DNA of 64,000 nucleotides from Carettochelys insculpta (Eukaryota > Chordata > Testudines > Carettochelyidae), in NCBI RefSeq assembly GCF_033958435.1, contig NC_134150.1, forward strand, positions 38,311,501-38,375,500. The letters run 5' to 3'. The notes below the pieces were generated by a model that saw only the letters and a list, made by a program, of their open reading frames with translations, was not told where the DNA came from and made no database searches. Within the stretch, counting starts at the first letter, position 1. Each line of letters starts with the position of its first letter. The position numbers and the translations under genes were made by a program. Positions 35,740 through 44,500 of the stretch are shown piece after piece.

Positions 35740-36240
35740 TAAAGTTATTGTACATGTGCTGGGGAGGGGCTTGCAGTACTGCTACCCTGATATCTGTGCT
35801 GCTGCTCAGAGGTAGAAAAAGTACCCCAGAAGTTACATGAGTAAGAGTACAGCTGCTGGAAGGGTGGGGATGTACTTAAGTACAAGTCACCAGTAGGCCT
35901 TTGGAAAACTAGTTGAGTAAAAGTACACATGCACACACATCACATCGCGATTGAACTCAAGTATCCAGAAGTGAAAGCAGCTGCACTTTCATTTAAGTAA
36001 TTTTTGAGGTCCTTGTTCCACCTCTGATGTTGCGGGTGGTGGTGGTGTTGCCTTCAGAGCTTGGCAGCTGCTGCCTGGGAGCCCGGATCTGAAGGCAGAG
36101 CCACTGCTGGCAGCAGCGCAGAATTAAGGATGATGTGGTATGGTATTGCCACCCTTACATATGTGCTGCTGCTGGCAGGGCACTGCCTTCAGAGGTAGGT
36201 GCCCAGCCAGCCGTCACTGTTTTCTAGCCTCCCAGCAATG
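35740..36240. repeat. GCTGCTG/CCTTCAGAG turtle repeat, interrupted and partly inverted
   Basis: 'ttgccttcagagcttggcag' and, inverted, 'gtattgccacccttacatat' with 'ggcactgccttcagagg' belong to one GC-rich interspersed repeat. It is split by the 220-bp element at 35807-36026, and its right part is an inverted copy of the left. Confidence 0.55.
35807..36026. mobile_element. hAT-like element (220 bp) nested in a GC-rich repeat
   Basis: Starts CAGAGGTAGAAAAAGTACC and ends GTCCTTGTTCCACCTCTG. The flanking octamers GTGCTGCT and ATGTTGCG agree at five positions. Internal 'aagtac' and 'gtacttaagtac' motifs recur with both orientations. Confidence 0.6.
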
Positions 36241-36389
36241 AAGGCAGCACAGAAGAGTGGCAATATTGCAGCGTTCCCTAAAATATCCTGATGACTACTT
36301 TGCAAATTCCCTTTGGGGTCAGGGCCCCCAGTTTGAGAAAAACTATCACCAGTGTGAACGCTGATCTTCTTTATGCTTTTACCCTGTGC
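36241..36389. other. unique or undefined repeat-derived spacer
   Basis: Contains 'cccagtttgagaaaaactat', possibly the end of another decayed hAT element. No ends defined. Confidence 0.35.
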
Positions 36390-36993
36390 CAGTGATTTCC
36401 AACCAGTGTGCTGTGGGACACTGGTATGCCATGTGAACTGCCGAAGTGCGCCCTGAAATGTTGTCAATTTTTCCTTGTTGGGGCTCTTTGCAGATGCTGA
36501 CCCCACAGGACCCCATTCATGCTGGGAAGCAGCTGAAATGCTGCATCCCAGTGCAAATGAGCAGGAGGGGAGCTGCCCCCACTCCCTGGTGAGGCCAGGG
36601 GGAAGGTGAGAGGGCAGGAGCCTGCTGGGGTTGGGATGTGGTTTAAATGCTGTATCCTGGCTTCAACAGGCTGCCAGGCAGGTGGGTCTGCTTTAAAGTG
36701 GTTGCTCGTTTACTCAACATCCCTGGAATGGCACTGAGCAGATTTTGAAAATGTCTCTGTCCTCCAAGATGGTGCATTCTGTGGTGGATTTGAAACATTA
36801 ATGCATTTGACCCTGGTTTAGCTACTTGTATGCACTACAATATTGCAAACCTCTATAGTAGACTGTAACCATATTAAATGTAAGCAAGTGTGACATTTAT
36901 GAGCAATTGATCCAGCTGGAAAAAGTGGGTGTGCTGTGGAATTGTTTGTCTCATTGAAGTGTGCCGTGTTACTGAAAAGGTTGGGAACCACTG
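36390..36993. mobile_element. hAT (Charlie-like) non-autonomous element
   Basis: Starts CAGTGATTTCCAACC and ends GGTTGGGAACCACTG. Flanking octamers CCCTGTGC (36382-36389) and ACCTATGC (36994-37001) share six positions. 604 bp, non-coding, with 'gtgtgctgtgg' sequence near both ends. Confidence 0.75.
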
Positions 36994-37001
36994 ACCTATG
37001 C

Positions 37002-37872
37002 TACACAGATTTCACAGGGAGAGATCAGATTTCAGAGTCCGTGATGTTTTTTTCATGGCCGTGAGTTTGGTGTTTGGGCCACTAATCATCGGAAAGGGAT
37101 GGGCCCATGAACTGGTTCACTTTGTAAGAAATATGTGAAAATTAAATATTTGTACTGCATGGAGCATTAAAAGAATCTGGGCCGAACGTTTGTACTATCT
37201 TGTTTTTTACCCATTGATGTGTGAGACATCGCCCCCTGCTTGGAACAGGAAGAAGCTAAAGTAAATAACAGTTCCTGGAGGGTGGAAAGCAAGGATGGTT
37301 AGTATTCAAGCAGAAAAAACTTGTGCTTTCTGCTGGTGAGGTCTAAAGAGAGAGTATTGTTAATTTAAACCATTTTCTATAGCTTTTGTTGCAGCAGAGT
37401 ATTTCTGAAATTTTACAGCTGTGCTGGAAATTCCCTGGAGCTTAACAATCGTCTACCAGCCATAAAGCTGAAGGCATGGCTGTTTTTATCTGCAATGGGA
37501 TGGGCTCCAAAAGTGATGTTTTAATGTCACACATCTTAAATGTGAAGTGGTTGAGAGAAAGCATTTTGGAGGGTTTTGGGCTCTCAAGAAATTTTCTAGT
37601 GTCAACCAAAGGAGGCTGGAAAACGCTGTTTGCTGCACAGCACTCTTATTCCCTGTTGCACCGACAATAAACAAAATGCAAAAAAATAAGCAAAACAAAA
37701 CAAAATATGGCTCAGAGGTAAGGCTTATGTGGATGCATTTCCAGTGGAAGCACTGTGTAGTATTTAGCAGATTCAGTGACGTAGCAGCTTTAGCAGAATG
37801 ATCCATATGAAGGAGCAAAAATTGAGGGATACATTTTGTGGAGGACAAGTGAGTAGGAAAGGGAGACTGGAA
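37002..37872. other. unique sequence with a CTCF-like site
   Basis: No gene recognised. A motif candidate at 37229-37244 is listed separately. Confidence 0.5.
37229..37244 (-). promoter_or_regulatory. possible CTCF site (CAAGCAGGGGGCG on the minus strand)
   Basis: The reverse complement of 'cgccccctgcttg' gives CAAGCAGGGGGCG, which fits the CTCF core at all but one position. It is the best CTCF candidate in the window. It points against the plus-strand candidates at 1361 and 14430, the convergent arrangement seen at loop anchors. Inference from motif only. Confidence 0.45.
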
Positions 37873-38295
37873 GGCTATGTCTACACTAGAGCAATCTGTC
37901 GACAGACGTCACTGTTGGAAGAGATCTTCCAACAAAACTTCCCTCAACAGATTGCGGCCAGACTGCAAAGTGGATCAAAAGCATGATCCACTCTGTTGAC
38001 AGAGAGCAGCTGGACTAGCCCGGCTGCTCTCTCAACAAAACAGCCAACCAGAAGCACTGCGGACGAGGCTGCCTGGTGTCCCAGAAACCCTGTCTGTCGA
38101 CAGAAGGTCCTCCAGAACATCCAGACTGGATTTTTTTCGACAAATCTCATGGGGGAGTGGCAGAATGCTGTCCACAGAAGTGCCGTGTTCTGCCAATATA
38201 CTGTCGACAGAATGCTTGGTAATATGAACACTCCACAGGTTTTGTCGACAACAGGCCAGGTTTTGTTGACAAAACTCTCTAGTGTAGACACAGCC
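37873..38295. mobile_element. MITE of the GTCGACAG-rich family, copy 2
   Basis: Left end GGCTATGTCTACACTAG and right end CTAGTGTAGACACAGCC, 423 bp. The interior has about ten GTCGACA/TTGTTGACA motifs and internal inverted repeats ('tctgtcgacagac', 'tctgttgacagagagcagct'). Related to 3984-4387. The flanking triplets GAA and TAT do not match. It explains the 142- and 115-codon frames on opposite strands. Confidence 0.75.
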
Positions 38296-38296
38296 T

Positions 38297-39789
38297 ATTG
38301 GATCTGGAATGACAATGAAACCAGCAAGGCAGGATATTTTACAGACATGTCTTTCATCTCACCTACAGCAATTTTACACAAGCATAACTTTGTTCGAGTT
38401 AATCCTGATTTTACGCTAAGCTGAATGAGAGGAAAAACAGTTCAGACAAAGGAGTTTGGCTTTTGTGGAACTTATAGTATGAGTTAAGCTGGTGCTGGTC
38501 TTCTGCAGATGGGTCTCACCCCAGCATACTATGTCAACATATCAAGTCAGTTTCCAGAATAAGCTCAAAATGAAGATTCCAAAGTAACCTGTCACTTTGG
38601 TATTTTTTTCCCCAGTCATAAAAATCATCTGGATGATTATGAGGAAAATGGGATTTAGTTATATATGGTTTCCTTAAGGCTGGAATAATGTGGTGAACAG
38701 TTAACATGGCTTTAGATACATTTAATGGAATTATGAAAAGACAATAACATTAAAAACAAACACAAGAACAGTAGGTATTGCTGCCTGATTAGGTCAGGTT
38801 CATAGGTGGTATAAATGGGTGCTTCACCATTTACTTCATCAGAACTATGAACTGAGAATGTGGCCATTAAAATTGCAACAAAGAGCTGGGATGGTCTTGA
38901 AAAATACACAATCGTGACTTTTAAATTGTTGAGAAAGAAAAGAAGGCTCTGATTCTGCAACAGATAGGAAGTGGGTGTCCAGCTCAGCCTGCTGCCAGCT
39001 TCATGACTGGAATCTACACTGGTAATAGTTTGTGTGTGCTCATGTATGTGTTTCAGTTGTAGACTGTTTGTTGATAACAGGACCCAAATTCATGCAGGCT
39101 GGAGTAGTGAAATGCCTTCAGCCAATGAGCTAGAACCAATGCATTAAATGTGTATGAATAAATGAAATGAATGAAAGACAGGCTATATTCTCATCCAGAT
39201 GAAGTCAGGTGTATAACTCCCTTTTCCTTCAGCAGGACCAGAATTTGACTGAATGGGTGAAGAGAATGTAAGTGGGCATGAGGGGGGAAAATCCATCCTC
39301 CAGTAAGTACCCTGTCACTTGTGGCAGAACTTGTATGTGTTGTTGAGATCCAGATGCAGAAATCTGTCTTGGGAGTTTAGAAACTCAAGAAATTTGTCTG
39401 TCTGTATTTTCATTGCAATTAGTTAAATCCTTAGGGTCCTGTTAGAGCTGGGTTCCAAGCAGATTTTTCTTAAAATACTGAAACCTAATTTTTGGTTTAA
39501 CAACTTTCAGTTTGAAGCCAGCCTCAAATTAGTGTGCCTTTCACTGGCAGGCACAGGTAATTCGGTAGGCTGGAGGCTCTCACATATTCAAGATATTCAA
39601 TACATTTTGTTATACTCTGTACAAAAAAAAAAGTCAGAAAATCCTGATTTATGATATTGCTCAGGTTTCCTGTTACTTTAAACCACTAACGTCCTATGGC
39701 TTGCCCTTTGTAGGGAGCCAGAACATCTGGCCTAGTGGATGGAGTTCCCTTCAGTAAGTACAAAACTCGTATAATATAGTCATAATTGG
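38297..39789. other. unique sequence, no gene seen
   Basis: Nothing recognised. Confidence 0.5.
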
Positions 39790-39812
39790 AAAGAAAGAAA
39801 GAAAGAAAGAAA
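39790..39812. repeat. (GAAA)n microsatellite
   Basis: Five to six GAAA units directly 5' of the CR1 fragment. Confidence 0.95.
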
Positions 39813-39819
39813 GTGCACT

Positions 39820-39970
39820 ACTCAGGGGCATCACCTGACATTTTAAAATCAAGATTGGATGCTTTACTTCAAACAGAAATTTAAAGACGGAATTCCCATG
39901 GCCTGTGTTCTGGAGGTGGTCAGACTGAATGACCGCAATGGTGATTTCTGGCCTTCTGATCATTGAAAAT
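39820..39970 (+). mobile_element. CR1 LINE 3'-end fragment
   Basis: 'aaatcaagattggatgcttt', 'cccatggcctgtgttctgga' and 'tggtcagactgaatgaccgc' are characteristic of the CR1 3' untranslated region. 5'-truncated. Confidence 0.8.
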
Positions 39971-40099
39971 TCTTCCTTTCCCATTTCACTCTTTTATTTC
40001 TGTTTTGCCCTTTTTTCAAATATGAACAACATGTGTGCCCATGTACCCACAAACAAACACACACCACTCCTCGTGGACACACAGCTAGATGGTCCCTTT

Positions 40100-40810
40100 G
40101 GCTACGTCTACACGTGCAGCCAATATCGAAATAGCTTATTTCGATGTTGCGACATCGAAATAGTCTATTTCGATGAATAACGTCTACACGTCCTCCAGGG
40201 CCGGCAATGTCGATGTTCAACTTTGACGTTGCTCAGCCCAACATCGAAATAGGCGCAGCGAGGGAACATCTACACGTCAAAGTAGCACACATCGAAATAG
40301 GGATGCCAGGCACAGCTGCAGACAGGGTCACAGGGTGGACTCAACAGCCAGCCGCTCCCTTAAAGGGCCCCTCCCAGACACAGTTGCACTAAACAACACA
40401 AGATACACAGAGCTGACAACTGGTTGCAGACCCTGTGCCTGCAGCATAGATCCCCAGCTGCCGCAGAAGCAGCCAGAAGCCCTGGGCTAAGGGCTGCTGC
40501 CCACGGTGACCATAGAGCTCCGCAGGGGCTGCAGAGAGAGCATCTCTCAACCCCCCAGCTGATGGCCGCCATGGAGGACCCAGCAATTTCGACGTTGCGG
40601 GACGCGGATCGTCTACACGGTCCCTACTTCGATGTTGAACGTCGAAGTAGGGCGCTATTCCTATCTCCTCATGAGGATAGCGACTTCGACGTCTCGCCGC
40701 CTAACGTCGAAGTTAACTTCGAAATAGTGCCCGACGCGTGTAGACGCGACGGGCGCTATTTCGAAGTTGGTGCCGCTACTTCGAAGTAGTGTGCACGTGT
40801 AGACGCAGCT
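40100..40810 (+). mobile_element. 711-bp Harbinger-like CpG-rich element, copy 3
   Basis: Left end GGCTACGTCTACACGTG, right end CACGTGTAGACGCAGCT, flanked by TTT on both sides (40097-40099 and 40811-40813). Exactly 711 bp, and the least CpG-decayed copy. Subfamily differences from copies 1 and 2 include 'gcggatcgtctaca' and 'tcctcatgagga'. The 75-codon ATG frame is open at 40562-40789. The interior repeats the CGTCTACACG motif in both orientations. No transposase. Confidence 0.85.
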
Positions 40811-40813
40811 TTT

Positions 40814-41485
40814 GAAATCCTTTCAACTTCACAATTATATACAACCAAATACATCTCTTTTGATTGTGGAGATGTTGTTCGTTCTTTTTTAACTCTTAAT
40901 GTTAGTCTTGGAAGTTTCCATGCACAGGCAGGGAGGTCTACATTGTTCTGTACAGATACAAGGCTTACTTGCCTATTTGTGTGAACTTGCAGGAGCAGGG
41001 GCTTGAGCACAGTTTTAAATGTGTGTGGAAAATGGATAACATATTTGATCAGGAGAGGCATTTTGAAGTGTGTTAGCTGTTCCGATAGATCATTTTTTTT
41101 AAAAGATAGGTATAAAAGACAGACACTTATGCTCATGACATGCAACCAGAAACGTAAGATAAAAACATACAAAACTCTTTCTGGTAGGTTGCAGTGTAAC
41201 ACTATTTTATTTCTGAGAATTCAGAGCCTAGCAGACAGGAATCCCAAAGCAGGGATAGACAAAGCAGACTGCTCCCAAAGGCACAGAGGAATAACTCACC
41301 CCACCTTATTCTACATTGGATCTTTGCGGACTGGCTGTTGAAGAGACCCAGATTAAATCTTCACTGCAGCCTACGAGCCGGAGCAGGAAACCCCTTACTT
41401 TTAAAATGATAGGTTGCCATTTTAACACAGGTTTAAATAAACTACACATTGTCTTGTTTGATAATGCATGAGTGCCCAGAGAAGC
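40814..41485. other. unique sequence, no gene seen
   Basis: Nothing recognised. The 148-codon minus-strand frame at 40756-41202 overlaps the transposon end and has no domain. Confidence 0.5.
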
Positions 41486-41487
41486 TA

Positions 41488-41816
41488 CAGGTTGAACCTC
41501 TTTAATTCGAAACTCCCTTATCCAGCCACATCTGTAATCTGGAATGAGTTTAGTTAGTTGGATGACCACTTATCAAGGGTGTGTCCAAGTTTCAAATGGT
41601 CCCATAAAGTTTTGTTTACAGCCACCAGTGCTGGTTCTCAGTGCTCTGTGCTATTATTTAGCTGTAATTTATCCCCTAAATGTTTTCTAAGTGCCCAGTA
41701 AACAGTGAAAGTATTGGTAATGCTGGTAGACAATATTGACCTCCCATGATCCAGCAAATTCTCTCATCCAGCGCTGGTCATGTTCCAAGGCTGTCAGATT
41801 AGAGAGATTCAATCTG
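41488..41816 (-). mobile_element. Tigger-like non-autonomous element, copy B
   Basis: Starts CAGGTTGAACCTCTTTAAT and ends AGAGAGATTCAATCTG with TA on each side (41486-41487 and 41817-41818). 329 bp. Same family as 1-268, 49107-49993 and 53136-53454. Confidence 0.85.
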
Positions 41817-41818
41817 TA

Positions 41819-42580
41819 CCAGAAGTTCAATCTGTGAAGGTTTAGGGTCTTTGAAAATCAATGACACCCTATGAAATTTTTCAACTCAAGAAGTTACAAA
41901 AATCAAATTTTAACAATTGTGTTATTACATCAAAGTGGAATTGTATGATGTAATAGCAGCTGCCTTATCCATTTTGCAAAATTACGTTTGGTAAAGACTT
42001 GAATATGTGAAAGGTTATGTACTGTATTATATATTTTAAAAAAGTTTGTCTGTTTGTTGAAGAACTCTTTCTCATCAGTAAGAGCTAGGCCCACCAAATT
42101 TGGTAAACAGCTTCTTCTTATCATAACTGAAAGCAACAGCAGGAAAATGGGATGTGCTTGGAATGGGATTGTTTCTCATAAAACCCAACAGAAAAGAGAC
42201 AGGGTCACCAAGTCAAATTCAGTTCTCGAAATTGCCGTAACTGAGCCAATGTTGAAAGAGACTGAACTGAAATGAGCCAGAAAAATAGAATGAACCTGGA
42301 ATAGGATTGCGTCTCAATCAACCTTACAGAAAAGAGATAAAAAGGAAAAATTTGGAATAGTACTCTGTTTTGATGCAGCTAAGTCCATGCTTGGTGTTTG
42401 AAAACTAGACGAAAATGTTTTTGGAAACCAAATTGACTATATCCCTTTTTTTAAAAAATAGCTAATGATAAGTGTTTGCAGGCATGAAATATAAAAGTCA
42501 CTTGCTCAAAAAACTTTATTCAGTTGAGGATCCAAGCAACACAAGGCAAATCTGCTAATTCTAAATATTATTGTTATTGA
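41819..42580. other. AT-rich unique sequence, no gene seen
   Basis: Nothing recognised. Confidence 0.5.
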
Positions 42581-42833
42581 GGCTGGAGCTACATTAACTT
42601 TGGAAGATTGACCGCATGCGCGAAATGGCACGTTCTGGGGTCAATGTTGACTCCAGAACTCTTCACGAGCTGCAAGTATTAAGGAAGGTCAAGGGGAGGA
42701 GCACTCCCATTGACCTTCTGCCATGAGGACAGGGACAAAAGTCAGTGGTTGAAAAGTCGATTTTAGGTATGGAGCTGGCACACTTAAAATTGCAAAGCAG
42801 CCCTTGACTTTCTGGGTGAGTGTAGACCTAGCC
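42581..42833. mobile_element. Harbinger-type MITE related to 17414-17689
   Basis: Left end GGCTGGAGCTACAT, right end GTGTAGACCTAGCC. Flanking triplets TGA and TGT differ at one base. The interior 'ttgaccttctgccatgagg' and 'aagtcgattttaggtatgg' show the same layout as the 17414 and 47459 elements. Confidence 0.6.
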
Positions 42834-42876
42834 TGTGTTGAGTTAGGTCTGATGTTTAACAGTTCTTAGGGTAGTG

Positions 42877-43123
42877 ACAGAGACATAACCATGTTAGTTT
42901 GTATTCCAGGAAAACTAAAAAGCAGTTATATAGAACTTTAAAAACTAACAAAATAATTTATTAGCTGATGAGCTTGAGCTTTCATGGGACAGACCCACTT
43001 CTTCACATCAGAGCTTTACCTGTTCTGCTAAAGTTAAGATCTGAAGAAGTGGGTCTGTTCCACCAAAGCTCTTCACCTAATAATTATTTTGTTAGTCTTT
43101 AAAGTGCTACATGACTGCTTTTT
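42877..43123 (+). mobile_element. fold-back SINE-like retroposon, copy 5
   Basis: Flanked by AGTTCTTAGGGTAGTG (42861-42876) and AGTTCTTAGGGTAATG (43124-43139), a 16-bp duplication with one mismatch. The head 'acataaccatgttagtttgt' is followed by an arm 'gaactttaaaaactaacaaa ... gggacagacccacttcttc'. The inverted second arm runs from about 43032 to 43123. Both arms belong to the 'caaaataatttattag' subfamily, distinct from copies 1-4. Confidence 0.85.
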
Positions 43124-43139
43124 AGTTCTTAGGGTAATG

Positions 43140-44104
43140 TGACATTGTCTGATGCAGCTCCATGTTCAGATCCACATTTCCAGTGGCATTATCTTTTTGC
43201 TATAATTAGGCTGTGTAGATGAAATAGTTGAAACACAGAGCCCGCTCCTCCAGCCATGAATTCAAATGGAGCTATGTTGATTTACACCAGCTGAGAACTT
43301 TGACCACAGTTTGGGATACAGTTGCCAATTCACTTCACAGTGGAAATGCAGCCTACTTTCTCTTCAGCCCCAGTTCAGCAAAATATCTTTCATCAGCAAA
43401 ACCCATAAACACAAGCTTACCTTGAAGCAATAAGGAAGTCCCATTCACTTACAGTTAAGCATGTACGTAAGTGCCTTGCAGAAGAGAAATTGATTTGTGC
43501 ATGTGCTTAAGGATACAGTTGAATGAGGTCTTCCTTCAGGGTGCCTGGAGACCAAGGGCACCATTTTGGGGGGCTGGGCGTGGCAGCTGTACTTCCCATT
43601 CCCCTGCCTATCAGGGAACGAGGGAAAGTACACGTTTATGTACGTGCCTCTCACTCCTATATCTCAATGCAGCAGGTACAGTGCTGCAAAACAGAGACAA
43701 TGTGTGGGAGAGCACAGGGGGTCACATGCATCCCTGTGCTGGCCTGCCTGCACTCACTGTCAGCCACACTTCCGGTGAGTGTGGGGCAGCCCCCTGCAGT
43801 GGTGCAGCCTGAGAGCAGTGTGAGCTATACAGCGTGTGCTGCTCTCAGGCTGTGCCACTCTGGAGTGAGAGAGACCGCCCCGCACTCACTAGAAGCAGCA
43901 TGCAGTGCTTCCTCAGGAACAGGTAGGCGGGGGGGGGGGGGCGTGGAGCAGTGGGTGAGAGGGAGGGGCATGGGCAGACCAGGAGTCAGAAGGAGGGGTA
44001 TGTGGCCAATGCCCCTCCTGGAATCCCCACACCAATCACTTCTGCTGTAAAGCACCAGTGTAAACAGACTCCCACCACTGTTAGCTACTCCCTTCATGGA
44101 GTTG
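43140..44104. other. unique sequence with a G13 run; no gene supported
   Basis: GC-richer than average. A 13-G run lies at 43929-43941. Overlapping 90-175-codon frames on both strands reflect composition; none shows a domain. About 43240-43310 is a weak copy of an ancient dispersed repeat. Confidence 0.45.
43929..43941 (+). repeat. homopolymer G run
   Basis: Thirteen consecutive G residues, prone to length error in sequencing. Confidence 0.95.
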
Positions 44105-44235
44105 GTTTACCTAGAGCCCTGAGAAAGCACATTCCCATCACTCTGGTCCGGGCCATGCTGCTATGTTAAAACACTATTACACTAAAGCACTGCCTTGGCG
44201 GCATTTTAATATTTGAAGTGTAGACAAAGCCTGGG
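44105..44235. mobile_element. MITE right-end fragment
   Basis: Ends 'tatttgaagtgtagacaaagcc', a MITE terminus, with 'agcactgccttggcggcatt' upstream. The left end is not identifiable. Confidence 0.4.
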
Positions 44236-44273
44236 TCTAAATCCCCTTTGTGGATCTTGTCCACCAGAGCAGA

Positions 44274-44500
44274 AGAAGGATGGATAAGGTAGTGGCTAAG
44301 GCACTGGCATAGGATTCTGTAGATCTGTCACACTCCTGACTCCGCCACCAGCTTCCTTTGTGACAAGCTTTTTGTGCATTAGTTCCTAATCTGTAAAATG
44401 GGAATAATTTTACCCCCTCACAGGGATATGGTAAAGATAATTCATTATTGATTGTGAGGCAATCAGATACTATGGTGATGAGGGGCATATAAGTACCCAG
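44274..44500 (+). mobile_element. MIR-like CORE-SINE, nearly full length
   Basis: 'aaggtagtggctaaggcact', 'actcctgactccgccaccag', 'ttcctaatctgtaaaatggg' and 'gtgaggcaatcagatactat' follow the order of a reptilian MIR-like SINE on the plus strand, ending 'gcatataagtaccc'. Confidence 0.85.

Noticed and set aside
37996..38424. 142-codon frame and an opposing 115-codon frame
   Set aside because: Both lie in the GTCGACAG-rich MITE. Palindromic content opens both strands.
43523..44050. 175-codon frame in GC-rich DNA
   Set aside because: Overlaps other frames on both strands, includes a G13 run and shows no recognisable domain.
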